A DNA stretch of 27,341 nucleotides from JBFMGD01 sp040751775 (GCA_040751775.1 JBFMGD010000037.1:1-27341), one strand, 5' to 3'; shown: positions 15,496 through 23,708, numbered from the stretch's first letter. A program made the numbers and translations. The notes: a model not told the origin generated them from the sequence alone.

Positions 15496-15575
15496 ACCAG
15501 GAGTCAGGAGCCAACCATAATCTTAATCTTGGCGTATTCTGAATTCTGACCTTAATTTTAAAATACGTCAGTTTT

Positions 15576-16616
15576 ATGAAAAGGAGCTGGCCGGAATTGG
15601 TTTATGGAAGCAGAAACAGAGCAATCGGCCTGGAGCTCGATACCGGGGCGGCCAGAGCGGTTGAGCTTACCCAAAGCGGCCAGGGCGTTAAATTAACTGC
15701 GCTGGGCGGGATCTCTTTACCGAAAGGTGCCGTGGAAGAGGGTATGGTGCTGCAGCCGGAAGAGGTAGGACGGGCTTTGAGGACCCTGTGGGCCGCCCGC
15801 GGTATTCGTGGACGGCAGGTCCTGCTCGGTATATCCAACCAGGGGGTCCTGGTTCGTTACGCGACCATGCCCAAGGTACCCCCCGATAAACTGGAAAATG
15901 TAGTACGTTACCATGGCCAGGAGTACCTGCCGATTCCCCTGGCCAACGTGGTTCTGGATTACCTGGTGATCGGAGAGACTACCCGGGAGGCGGGGGAAGC
16001 GCTGGAGGTTTTATTAGTGGCGGCCCGCCGGGACATGCTGGAAGGGTTCATGAAAGCCCTGTCCTGCGCCAACCTGGAACCGGAGGATATCGACGTATCT
16101 TCACTGGCCCTGACCCGTGTTCTGCCTCCGGTGACCGGCAATATGACCGTGCTTACCGTAAACGCGGCCAATGGGTTGAGTAACATCCTGATCACCAGCC
16201 GGGGAATGCCCCGCCTGGCCCGCCTGGTGTCGGTAAAAATGAAAGATATCGCCGACCAGCTGAGATTCTCGTTGGATGAAGTCTTGGCCGGTATGGCCCA
16301 GCCTTCCGAGGAAAAGGATGCCTTTTTAAGCGCCTGGTTCAATAACCTGGCCGGGGAAATCCGTTCATCGATCAATTACTTTCAGAGCCAGGAGGACGCT
16401 ACGGGGGTGGAGGAGATTTATATTAACGGCCGGGGAGCACGCTTACCGGGTATCGTCGAACATTTGGAGGATCAACTCGGTATACCGGTGCGCAAGTTTA
16501 ACCCGCTGGAAAGATATCATGCGGCTGCTTTTAAAAAAGCGGGATTCCAGGGAGAAGCGTTGGAATATGCGATCAGCGCCGGTCTTGCTCTTCGCGGCAT
16601 GGGGGGATGTAATTGA
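15576..16616 (+). CDS. pilM: Type IV pilus assembly protein PilM (copy 1)
   Basis: PilM is an actin-like cytoplasmic ATP-binding protein that binds the N-terminal tail of PilN. The product starts the fold with AIGLELDTGAARAVEL and ends it with INGRGARLPGIVEHLEDQL and FNPLERY. The second phosphate loop, which usually reads like VDIGA, is VNAANG (195-200), so nucleotide binding may be altered. The ATG at 15576 has no clear ribosome site. A TTG at 15597 lies ten bases after AAAAGGAG (15579-15586), so the true protein may be seven residues shorter. Its stop overlaps the next gene's start as TTGA. Confidence 0.9.
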   Translation: MKRSWPELVYGSRNRAIGLELDTGAARAVELTQSGQGVKLTALGGISLPKGAVEEGMVLQPEEVGRALRTLWAARGIRGRQVLLGISNQGVLVRYATMPKVPPDKLENVVRYHGQEYLPIPLANVVLDYLVIGETTREAGEALEVLLVAARRDMLEGFMKALSCANLEPEDIDVSSLALTRVLPPVTGNMTVLTVNAANGLSNILITSRGMPRLARLVSVKMKDIADQLRFSLDEVLAGMAQPSEEKDAFLSAWFNNLAGEIRSSINYFQSQEDATGVEEIYINGRGARLPGIVEHLEDQLGIPVRKFNPLERYHAAAFKKAGFQGEALEYAISAGLALRGMGGCN

Positions 16617-17197
16617 AGGCGATCAGTTTACTGCCTCCGGAAATAAAGCAGAAAAGGCTGCTCGATCAAAAAATCAACCGGGCTTTTACGATCACAACCG
16701 TGGCATTGGTGATTATGCTGGCGGTTTATGCCGTTTTATTTGTCGCCGGAATTAAACTGCGCAGTGATTTACGGGCACTGGAAAGAGCTCGCGCTGCTGT
16801 GGAGGCAGAGGCGGCTGCCCTGGAAGAATATGCCGGGCTTTTTGATAAACTTACTGACGCGGAAAATATAATTCGCCAGGCCGGCGGGACAGTCCCCCAA
16901 TGGAGCGACCTGCTGCAGGATATCGGATATAGCCTGCCGCACGGGGCCTGGTTGGCGGAGGTTACCGCCGAATACGCGGAAAACGGTGGAGAGATACAAC
17001 TGACCGGTTGGGCTTACGATCACAGTGATGTGGCCGCGCTTCTGGAACAGGTTTACAAACTGGGGAAACTGGAGGATGTGCGCTGCCAGGTTTCATCAGC
17101 TACATCGATCGACGGCCAGGATGTGGTTAAGTTTTTTATTCAAGCCCGCTTGACGACAGGCCCACCGTTCCTGGACTCTTTGGAAGGAGGCGGTTGA
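16613..17197 (+). CDS. pilN: Type IV pilus assembly protein PilN (copy 1)
   Basis: The N-terminus is KAISLLPPEIKQK, matching the PilN tail (usually INLLP) that docks into PilM. A membrane helix follows at about residues 26-47, then a coiled-coil stretch rich in alanine and glutamate, and a fimbrial-assembly ferredoxin-like domain with PQWSDLLQDIGYSLPHGAWL and IQLTGWAYDHSDVAALLEQV. The start is a TTG that overlaps the pilM stop as TTGA. PilN pairs with PilO in the inner membrane. The same TTGA junction is seen in the second cluster. Confidence 0.9.
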   Translation: MKAISLLPPEIKQKRLLDQKINRAFTITTVALVIMLAVYAVLFVAGIKLRSDLRALERARAAVEAEAAALEEYAGLFDKLTDAENIIRQAGGTVPQWSDLLQDIGYSLPHGAWLAEVTAEYAENGGEIQLTGWAYDHSDVAALLEQVYKLGKLEDVRCQVSSATSIDGQDVVKFFIQARLTTGPPFLDSLEGGG

Positions 17198-17198
17198 T

Positions 17199-17738
17199 AT
17201 GGCAGAGCGACGCGGTTTACCCCGTTCGACCGTCACCCTGGGCCTTGGATTACTGGCCGTTCTCCTGGGAATTACCCTGATCTACCTTCAAGCCGCCTCG
17301 GTTCGCCGGCTCAACCTGGAAAAACAACAGGAGCAACAGGCTTTAGTTGAGACACAGGCCTATCTGAACCGGCTGCAGGATCTTCGCGATCAAGCCCCTC
17401 TTTACCGGGAACGGCTCTCGCTTTTTCAGGAGATGATACCCGGCGCGGCCGGCGAAGAAGCGCTGCTGCGCCATATTCACGAACTGGCGGGTGATTGTGA
17501 TCTGCGGGTAATTGAGGTGCGTTTTGAAGAAAGGGAGCAGGTGACGCCCTATATGATCATGCCCCTGGTCATAACCCTGGAAGGCCGGTATGAGGGGATT
17601 TTGCAAATTCTCTACATGTTTCGCTACGGTAAACGGACCCTGCGTGTCGATTACCTGGATATTTCAAGCGCGCGGAGTGCCGCTTCAGGCAACAAGTTGA
17701 CGGTATATGCAAATGCCTTTTACAGTTTGGGGGAATAA
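17199..17738 (+). CDS. pilO: Type IV pilus assembly protein PilO (copy 1)
   Basis: The 179-residue protein has one N-terminal membrane helix (about residues 12-33), a coiled coil (LEKQQEQQALVETQAYLNRL) and a ferredoxin-like periplasmic-type domain with the phrase EGRYEGILQILYMF, which recurs in PilO proteins. PilO forms heterodimers with PilN. The ATG lies one base after the pilN stop, with GGAGGCGG upstream inside pilN. A small hairpin (CAGGC/GCCTG, 17763-17776) follows before pilB. Confidence 0.88.
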   Translation: MAERRGLPRSTVTLGLGLLAVLLGITLIYLQAASVRRLNLEKQQEQQALVETQAYLNRLQDLRDQAPLYRERLSLFQEMIPGAAGEEALLRHIHELAGDCDLRVIEVRFEEREQVTPYMIMPLVITLEGRYEGILQILYMFRYGKRTLRVDYLDISSARSAASGNKLTVYANAFYSLGE

Positions 17739-17822
17739 TGGTAGAATAATCATACAATAACTCAGGCTTGAGCCTGTTCCGGTCCGAATGGATCTCAGCC
17801 GTGATTGGAAGGGGTGTTTCTA

Positions 17823-19526
17823 GTGGGCGTAAACCGGTTTAATAAAAGTATCAATAAGAATGGTATCGGTACGCTGCTGGTGGAAAACGGCGAAATAACC
17901 CCGGCTCAGTTGGAGAGCGCCTTGCAATACAACCAGGAAAAAGAGCGCAAGGGCAGCCGCGGGCTGTTGGGACAGACCCTAATCGAACTGGGTTTCAGCA
18001 CTGAAGAGGCCATTACCCGTGCCATCGCCCGGCAGGCCGGCGTGGATTTTGTATCCCTTCAAACTTACGACATTAACAGCGCCGCCACCGCTCTAATCGA
18101 ACCTGAGACCGCGCGGCGTTATCAATCCCTGCCGATCGCCTACGAAAACGGCCGGCTGGTAGTTGCCATGATGTATCCGAAGGATATCATCACCATTGAT
18201 GATCTGCGGCTGCTGACCGGTTATGAGATAAAACCGGTTTGCGTTGCCGACAGTGAACTAAAAGTCGCAATCGAGCGGTACGCCCGCAACAGCGCTGTCA
18301 TTGAACAGCAAGACGAAGAAATTGTCTCGGAAGATAATCAATCCGCCGGTGAGGTTTCGGAAAAACCGGCGGTTCAGCTGGCCAACCTGATTTTCAGCCA
18401 GGCTGTTCACAACGGGGCCAGCGATATCCATATTGAGCCCCAGGAGAAGAGCCTGCGCATCCGCTTTCGCATTGACGGTGTGCTTCACGAAATGATGCAG
18501 CCGCCGCACCGCCTGCACCCTGCCCTGGTCTCGCGGATCAAGGTGATGGCCGGGATGGATATCGCCAACCGTCTGGTGCCGCAAGACGGCCGGACCACTT
18601 TAAAAATTGAGGGCAAGGTAATCGACTTCCGGGTGGCCTCTCTTCCTTCGGCTTTCGGGGAGAAGTTAACTTTGCGTTTACTGGATCGCAACGCCCGCTT
18701 AATTACTTTGCCGGAACTGGGTTTTCCGGAAGCGCAGCTCTCCCGGTTTCGGAAGATGATTAACCTGCCGTACGGATGCATCCTGGTGACCGGGCCGACC
18801 GGCAGCGGCAAGACGACCACGCTTTATGCCGCTCTGGTGGAGCTAAATCAAGTGGAAAAACATATCATCACCGTGGAGGACCCGATTGAATACCGCCTGG
18901 GCGGGATCAACCAGGTCCAGGTGAACTCCCGCGCCGGGCTGACCTTTGCTACGGGACTGCGCTCCATATTGCGCAATGACCCCGATATCATCATGGTCGG
19001 TGAGATCCGTGACCGGGAAACGGCCCGCATTGCCGTGGAATCGGCTTTGACGGGCCACCTGGTATTGTCTACCCTGCATACCAATGACGCTGCCGGCGCG
19101 ATTACCCGGCTTGGTGATATGGGCATCGAACCCTACCTGACTGCCTCTTCCGTGGCGGCTGTCCTGGCGCAACGTTTGATCCGGGTGCTCTGCCGGCACT
19201 GCCGGGAGAGCTACACTCTGTCGCGGGAAGAAATTTCCAAAGGTGTGCCGGACTTTCCATTGGGCGAAAATGAGAGTGCAATCACCGTCTACCGGCCGAA
19301 GGGGTGCCTGCGCTGCAGCAACACCGGTTACCTGGGTCGCAAGGGCGTCTATGAACTGCTGATTCTCAGCGATGCGCTCAAGCGCCTTACCTTGCAGCGT
19401 TCCTCTGCCGGTGAGATCGCCGCGGCGGCGCTGGCCGAGGGAATGGTCAGCCTGCGTCAGGACGGCTTGCTGAAAGTGAAGCAGGGTATAACCTCATTAG
19501 AGGAAGTAATGCGGGTTCTGGTTTAA
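17823..19526 (+). CDS. pilB: Type IV pilus extension ATPase PilB
   Basis: PilB drives pilin polymerisation. The product has an N-terminal MshEN-type domain (GIGTLLVENGEITPAQLESA, then LLGQTLIELGFSTEEAI), a form that binds cyclic di-GMP in some relatives. A linker and the ATPase core follow: SQAVHNGASDIHIEP, Walker A GPTGSGKT (about 324-331), VEDPIEY, Walker B NDPDIIMVGEIRDRETA, and the histidine box TGHLVLSTLHTND. A zinc site is formed by CRHC and CLRC. I chose the GTG at 17823 because GGAAGGGG lies eight bases upstream; the TTG at 17805 overlaps that site. It is the only extension ATPase in the window. Confidence 0.95.
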   Translation: MGVNRFNKSINKNGIGTLLVENGEITPAQLESALQYNQEKERKGSRGLLGQTLIELGFSTEEAITRAIARQAGVDFVSLQTYDINSAATALIEPETARRYQSLPIAYENGRLVVAMMYPKDIITIDDLRLLTGYEIKPVCVADSELKVAIERYARNSAVIEQQDEEIVSEDNQSAGEVSEKPAVQLANLIFSQAVHNGASDIHIEPQEKSLRIRFRIDGVLHEMMQPPHRLHPALVSRIKVMAGMDIANRLVPQDGRTTLKIEGKVIDFRVASLPSAFGEKLTLRLLDRNARLITLPELGFPEAQLSRFRKMINLPYGCILVTGPTGSGKTTTLYAALVELNQVEKHIITVEDPIEYRLGGINQVQVNSRAGLTFATGLRSILRNDPDIIMVGEIRDRETARIAVESALTGHLVLSTLHTNDAAGAITRLGDMGIEPYLTASSVAAVLAQRLIRVLCRHCRESYTLSREEISKGVPDFPLGENESAITVYRPKGCLRCSNTGYLGRKGVYELLILSDALKRLTLQRSSAGEIAAAALAEGMVSLRQDGLLKVKQGITSLEEVMRVLV

Positions 19527-19568
19527 ATCAAACGCTTATTATAAGCTTGAGTTGGTGAAAAGACAGCT

Positions 19569-20684
19569 ATGGAGATTAATCAGTTGCTGAAGGCGGCGGT
19601 GGAGCAGGGCGCTTCCGATTTGCATCTTACCGTCAACCTGGCTCCGGTACTGCGGATTGACGGGCGGCTGTTGCCCCTTCAGATGCCGCCCCTGCAGGAA
19701 GATGATGTCGTGCGCCTGGTCAACGCGGTGCTGAGCCGGGATAAATTGAACATTTTTGAAGAGCGCGGCGAAGTGGACCTCTCTTACGAACTGCCGGAAT
19801 CGGGCTATTTTCGGATCAATGTTTACCGCCAGCGGGGATCCATCGGGGCCGCCTTCAGGGTCATCCGCACCAGCGTGGCTACCCTGGCCGATCTGGGCCT
19901 GCCTGATTCGGTGGCTGCCCTGGCTCGCCGGCAGAGGGGTTTAATCCTGGTGACCGGGCCGGCCGGCAGCGGGAAATCGGCCACCCTCGCCGCCATGACC
20001 GACCTGATCAACAGGGAGCGGGAATACCATGTGATCACGCTTGAGGATCCGATTGAATACCTGCATCGTCACAATCGAAGCATGATCACGCAGCGGGAAA
20101 TCGGCCGGGACAGCAAATCTTTTCCCGCCGCCTTGCGGGCGGCCTTGCGCCAGGATCCCGATGTGATCATGGTCGGTGAGATGAGGGACCTGGAGACGAT
20201 CTCGATCGCGGTTACCGCCGCGGAGACGGGGCACCTGGTAATGGCTACCCTGCACACCAGCAGCGCCGCCCAGACCGTGGAAAGGATTATCGATATCTTT
20301 CCGCACAACCGACAGGATCAGATCAGGGTCCAGCTGGCCAGTTCCCTGGCGGGGGTGATCTCACAGCGCCTGCTGCAGCGGAAAGAAGGGCCGGGCCGGG
20401 TTCCGGCGGTGGAGGTACTGACCTGTACCCCCGCGGTCCGCAACCTGATTCGCGACGGCAAAATCCACCAGATCAATTCGTACATGCAGACAGGCGCCAG
20501 GCACGGTATGCAGACAATGGATAAGCACCTGCAAATACTCGTTGACCAAGGGATAATCTCGAGTGAGGAAGCGCTGGAACACTGTTTGGACAAGGACAAT
20601 ATGCTCGCTTATCTGAAAAACAATATCGCCCCACCGAATTATGCCGCGAACGGGCCGCTGCAGATGAGAATGCCCGGTGCCTGA
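19569..20684 (+). CDS. pilT: Type IV pilus retraction ATPase PilT (copy 2)
   Basis: This 371-residue PilT has Walker A GPAGSGKS (130-137), LEDPIEYLH, Walker B DPDVIMVGEMRD, a histidine box ETGHLVMATLHTSS and AVRNLIRDGK, close to the AIRNLIRE retraction motif. All key motifs are intact, so it should be an active retraction motor or a PilU-like helper. It closes the nine-gene operon. The gene ends only 12 bases from the end of the convergent sigma factor gene, with no terminator between them. The ATG follows GGTGAAAAGACAGCT, a modest ribosome site. Confidence 0.95.
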   Translation: MEINQLLKAAVEQGASDLHLTVNLAPVLRIDGRLLPLQMPPLQEDDVVRLVNAVLSRDKLNIFEERGEVDLSYELPESGYFRINVYRQRGSIGAAFRVIRTSVATLADLGLPDSVAALARRQRGLILVTGPAGSGKSATLAAMTDLINREREYHVITLEDPIEYLHRHNRSMITQREIGRDSKSFPAALRAALRQDPDVIMVGEMRDLETISIAVTAAETGHLVMATLHTSSAAQTVERIIDIFPHNRQDQIRVQLASSLAGVISQRLLQRKEGPGRVPAVEVLTCTPAVRNLIRDGKIHQINSYMQTGARHGMQTMDKHLQILVDQGIISSEEALEHCLDKDNMLAYLKNNIAPPNYAANGPLQMRMPGA

Positions 20685-20696
20685 ATGCGGCGCGGA

Positions 20697-21407
20697 TCAT
20701 TCCAGGAGGCGGCGCATCGCCCTGAGCCCGTTAACAAGCAGCCGCGAAACTTTTCGCTGGTGGAGCCCCATGCGCCTGGCAACCTGCTCCTGTGTCAGGT
20801 CCTGGTAGAAAATAAGCTGTAGAACCTTCTTCTGGATGCTCTCCAGCCGCTCCAGCGCCATGCGCACGGTGATCACGTCTTCGATCGGCAGCTTGAAGCT
20901 TTCATAATGGATATTTTTAACGCGCGACCAGTCGATCTCCTCGAGCGAAATGCTGCCGGCAAGCATGGCCTGCTCGATGCCCTCTTTGGCCACATTGACC
21001 CGCGCGGCGATCTCGCTCAGAGCGGGGATCGCTCCATTTTCTTGGATCAGTTCCTCCGTGGCTTGGCTGATCCGGGCCTGCAGGGTCTGAATCCACTCCG
21101 GGACTCGAAAGGCGTTTCGCCGTTTTAGTTCGCGCCGGATTTCCCCGATAATGCAGTGGGAGGCGTAGGTGGTGAAGCGGACTTCCCGGGATGGATCATA
21201 GCGCTTCAACGCTTTTAAAAGGCCTTCGTAACCGACCTGTATCAAATCCTCGTCCCGGCGTCCCGCCGGACTGTGCAGCCCGGCAAAATAGGTTACCAGC
21301 GCTTCCCCGGTGCGGGCGACCTCTTCCATGGCCGGCTCATCCCGCACCTGCCGGTAGTTATAAGCCGCCGTCTCCAGGTCAATAACCCGTTCATTGCTGT
21401 TCCCCAT
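20697..21407 (-). CDS. Sigma-70 family sigma factor, SigB/SigF-type
   Basis: The 236-residue product has sigma region 2 (DEDLIQVGYEGLLKALKRYD, then VRFTTYASHCIIGEIRREL), region 3 (IPALSEIAARVNVAKEGIEQ) and region 4 with a helix-turn-helix (LTQEQVARRMGLHQRKVSRL). Region 2 wording is close to the SigB/SigF/SigG group. No anti-sigma gene lies beside it. It is divergent from pilA across a 488-base gap and convergent with pilT copy 2, so control of pilus genes is a reasonable but unproven role. The ATG at 21407 has only a weak ribosome site (GGGGGTGC) upstream. Confidence 0.9.
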   Translation of the reverse strand: MGNSNERVIDLETAAYNYRQVRDEPAMEEVARTGEALVTYFAGLHSPAGRRDEDLIQVGYEGLLKALKRYDPSREVRFTTYASHCIIGEIRRELKRRNAFRVPEWIQTLQARISQATEELIQENGAIPALSEIAARVNVAKEGIEQAMLAGSISLEEIDWSRVKNIHYESFKLPIEDVITVRMALERLESIQKKVLQLIFYQDLTQEQVARRMGLHQRKVSRLLVNGLRAMRRLLE

Positions 21408-21474
21408 TTCTGCAGCACCCCCGCTGGTTTGATCTTTTCACACGCCGTTGAATATTGCAATGAATCTTTGGGGC

Positions 21475-21518
21475 AAAAAAAATTTTTTGTGTAAAAGTGT
21501 CTAAAAAAAAGTTTTTTT
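21475..21518. other. A-tract/T-tract pairs, probable bent or rigid DNA
   Basis: AAAAAAAATTTTTT (21475-21488) and AAAAAAAAGTTTTTTT (21503-21517) are centred about 29 bases apart, nearly three helical turns. They lie between the divergent sigma factor and pilA genes, upstream of the pilA promoter. The rest of 21408-21599 is AT-rich and shows no gene. Confidence 0.6.
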
Positions 21519-21599
21519 GGTATAAATATAATAGAAAGTATTGATTATGACAGCAAAACCGGTTTTAGCCTGTAATTGTAAACAATTATCAAAAAAAAC

Positions 21600-21628
21600 T
21601 TGTTGAATTGTGATCAATATGGTAAAAT
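21600..21628 (+). promoter_or_regulatory. Candidate sigma-A promoter of pilA
   Basis: TTGTTG (21600-21605) and TAAAAT (21623-21628) are 17 bases apart. The predicted start near 21635 lies just before the riboswitch, which supports the call. The -35 is weak, and another sigma factor could be used. Confidence 0.55.
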
Positions 21629-21639
21629 CTAGCTGAACA

Positions 21640-21748
21640 CGGTTTCCAATCAGCCTGACGATAATGGCAAACCTTTTGAAAGAAAGGGACGCAAAACTAT
21701 GGGCCTAATTCCGTTTGGAGGGTAAGGCTGCCAGGTTACCGAAACAGG
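21640..21748 (+). promoter_or_regulatory. GEMM-I cyclic di-GMP riboswitch upstream of pilA
   Basis: The conserved GEMM-I pieces occur in order: GGCAAACC (21666-21673), a CCTTT/AAAGG stem capped by a GAAA tetraloop, GGGACGCAAA, GGCCTAA with the later TAAGG (tetraloop receptor) and GGTTACCGAA (21734-21743). GTTTC (21642-21646) can pair with GAAAC (21741-21745) as P1. By my alignment to Vc2, the base corresponding to G20 is G, as in cyclic di-GMP binders rather than the cyclic AMP-GMP subtype. A T run at 21750-21754 follows P1, which suggests control of transcription. The aptamer ends about 150 bases before the pilA start. Confidence 0.93.
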
Positions 21749-21895
21749 GTTTTTATTTGGGGTTTTATTAAAAACGCGAGGGAGGTGGCTGCGCAAATCC
21801 GTTCGGGCCGTTATTTTACATAAATTATCAACAAAGAAGACAGGGTGCAACGCTTTTTAAACAAGACGATTCCAAATTAGAAGGGAGAATGAAAA

Positions 21896-22270
21896 ATGTT
21901 TGATCTTACTCGGTTGGCGAAAAGAATGCGGAGCCAGAAAGGCTTCACCCTGGTTGAGTTGATGGTGGTTGTGGTGATCATCGGTGTGTTAGTGGCTATT
22001 GCAGTACCGGTCTATAATAATGTTACCAACAACGCAAAACAAAAAGCGATTGATGCCAATCTCAGAATTATTGACGGCGCAATTGGAATGTATACAGTAG
22101 ACAAGGCAATCACTGATTTAAATACGATTGACATAACTGCAGCTGATATCATCACGCCGAATACTCATTACACTGAACTTAAAAAGTATCTACAAACGTG
22201 GCCTACCGGTCCAGACGGCACCACGTATGTAGTCACGGATGGTAAAGCAGTCGCTGTTGCTGCTCCGTAG
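21896..22270 (+). CDS. pilA: Major type IV pilin PilA
   Basis: The 124-residue prepilin has a 16-residue leader ending in SQKG, then FTLVELMVVVVIIGVLVAIA with glutamate at +5, the standard N-methylated pilin helix. The mature protein is about 108 residues, has no cysteines and ends in a short beta region (TWPTGPDGTTYVVTDGKAV). It is much smaller than the minor pilins and is the best major subunit in the window. The ATG is preceded by GAAGGGAGA. It is a single-gene unit with its own promoter, a GEMM-I riboswitch in the leader and two terminators behind it. Low AT-rich codon use differs somewhat from the GC-rich pilus genes around it. Confidence 0.93.
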   Translation: MFDLTRLAKRMRSQKGFTLVELMVVVVIIGVLVAIAVPVYNNVTNNAKQKAIDANLRIIDGAIGMYTVDKAITDLNTIDITAADIITPNTHYTELKKYLQTWPTGPDGTTYVVTDGKAVAVAAP

Positions 22271-22281
22271 AGAGCTCCGGG

Positions 22282-22320
22282 ATGAGGGGAGGGGTCCATT
22301 GCCCCACTCTTCATGTTTTT
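22282..22320 (+). terminator. First terminator of pilA
   Basis: ATGAGGGGAGGGG (22282-22294) pairs with CCCCACTCTTCAT (22302-22314) with some G-T pairs and one mismatch. GTTTTT follows at 22315-22320. It starts 12 bases after the stop. Confidence 0.75.
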
Positions 22321-22326
22321 GATTAC

Positions 22327-22356
22327 AAGCCAGCCTCACACGGGACTGGCTTTTTT
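22327..22356 (+). terminator. Second terminator of pilA
   Basis: AAGCCAG (22327-22333) and CTGGCTT (22346-22352) form a seven-base-pair stem, followed by a T run to 22356. Confidence 0.85.
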
Positions 22357-22374
22357 CTAGCTGACCCCGCCCGG

Positions 22375-22435
22375 CAGGGTGGGACATGGGACCTGTCCCC
22401 TTGTCCCACCCCTTGTCCCATAAGAACCGTCCCCC
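22375..22435. repeat. GGGACA/TGTCCC REP-like element
   Basis: Between the pilA terminators and pilC copy 2, GGGACA (22381), GGGACC (22388) and three TGTCCC copies (22394, 22402, 22414) alternate in opposite orientations, ending in AAGAACCGTCCCCCC. This resembles scattered REP-type repeats linked to RAYT (IS200-like) transposases. No transposase is present. The family name is from memory. Confidence 0.6.
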
Positions 22436-22478
22436 CCTGAGCCGAGGATTTTAAAACGGTGACTGCCATCCAGGATCG

Positions 22479-23708
22479 CTAGATCATCTGAAAAACCCGG
22501 TAGATCGGCGAGATGATCGAGAGGACGAGCAGTCCGACGAATAGACTGACCAGCAGCAGCAGGACCGGTTCCAGCATAGAACCGAGACGCTCCACGATGT
22601 AAGATACTTCCCGTTCATAGAAGGCGGCGGTGCGGCTTAGCATTTTATCCAGGGCCCCGGTTTCCTCGCCGACCCGCACCATCTCGACCAGCAAGGGCGG
22701 GAAAACGGCTCCCGTTTTTAACGACTCGGCAATTAGCCGCCCCCGGCTGACCGATTCCCGGGTATGGTTTATGCAGAGGGAAATAGTCTTGTTGTCCACC
22801 ACTCGCTCCGCCAGCTCCAGCGCGGTCAGCAAGTTGACCCCGCTGCCGATAAGAACACCCAGGGTGCTTGAGAAGCGGGCTGCCACTGTTTTGCGGTAGA
22901 GTGCTCCGAAAAGCGGCCAGTGCAGCCGCAGGCGGTCAACCCTGACCCGGCCCCGGTTTGTTTGCGCATACCAGTAGAGGCCGGGGAGCGCGATCGCCGA
23001 CAGGGCGGCGGGGAAAGGCCAGTAGCGCCTTAACAGTGTCCCTGTCTTCAGTAAGAAACCGGGGAGAGGCGGTATCTCAAGGCCCATTGCGTGGAATATT
23101 TGGGCAAACTGGGGCAGGACGAAAAATATCATCACTCCCATCACGACCAGGGCTACGCCTGTAATAAAAAGTGGATAAAGCGTGGCCGAACGGATTTTTT
23201 CTTCCAGGTCGTGCTGTCTCTCAAAATGTTCCGCGAGGCGGTCCATGACGCTGTCCAGCACTCCGCCCGCTTCACCGGCCTCAAGCATGCTGATCAGCAA
23301 GCCCGGGAAGAAATCCGGCTGCCGCCGGAATGAATCCGAAAGGCTGCGCCCCTGCTCCACGCTCAAAGCCACCGCCTGGAGTCTTTTTCGGAAACCGGCC
23401 TGCTCCATCTGGCCGGCCAGCACCTGCAGCGCATAGAGGGCGGTTATCCCCGCCTGGATCATGGTCGCAAACTGGCGGCAAAAGATCATCAAGTCGCGGC
23501 TGCCGGCACGTGATCTCAGCTTGACCGGCAACCGCGTCGTCACCGCGTCCAGCAAGCGGGACAAGCCGGTATCTTCCTTTAAATCGATTGCGACCATCTC
23601 CCGGGTTTGCAGGTATTCCAGGACTTCTTTTAGATCCGGAGCGGCATATTTCCCCCGGTGCTTGCGGCCGTTCCAGTCTTGGGCGAGATAGCGGTAGCTC
23701 GGAGACAT
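22479..23708 (-). CDS. pilC: Type IV pilus platform protein PilC (copy 2)
   Basis: The 409-residue product has the PilC/GspF pattern: YRYLAQDWNGRKHRGKY at the N-terminus, a first domain FCRQFATMIQAGITALYALQ, membrane helices, a second domain VAARFSSTLGVLIGSGVNLL, MVRVGEETGALDKMLSRTA and a C-terminal hydrophobic helix. It is diverged from copy 1. The ATG follows GAGGAGGTGCTGTC. It is the last gene of the second minus-strand set, separated from pilO copy 2 by 160 bases that hold a REP-like repeat. No ATPase accompanies this set. Confidence 0.93.
   Translation of the reverse strand: MSPSYRYLAQDWNGRKHRGKYAAPDLKEVLEYLQTREMVAIDLKEDTGLSRLLDAVTTRLPVKLRSRAGSRDLMIFCRQFATMIQAGITALYALQVLAGQMEQAGFRKRLQAVALSVEQGRSLSDSFRRQPDFFPGLLISMLEAGEAGGVLDSVMDRLAEHFERQHDLEEKIRSATLYPLFITGVALVVMGVMIFFVLPQFAQIFHAMGLEIPPLPGFLLKTGTLLRRYWPFPAALSAIALPGLYWYAQTNRGRVRVDRLRLHWPLFGALYRKTVAARFSSTLGVLIGSGVNLLTALELAERVVDNKTISLCINHTRESVSRGRLIAESLKTGAVFPPLLVEMVRVGEETGALDKMLSRTAAFYEREVSYIVERLGSMLEPVLLLLVSLFVGLLVLSIISPIYRVFQMI

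Noticed and set aside
21640..21748. Cyclic AMP-GMP-type GEMM-Ib riboswitch
   Set aside because: The base aligned with the discriminating position G20 appears to be G, as in cyclic di-GMP binders; my hand alignment leaves some doubt.
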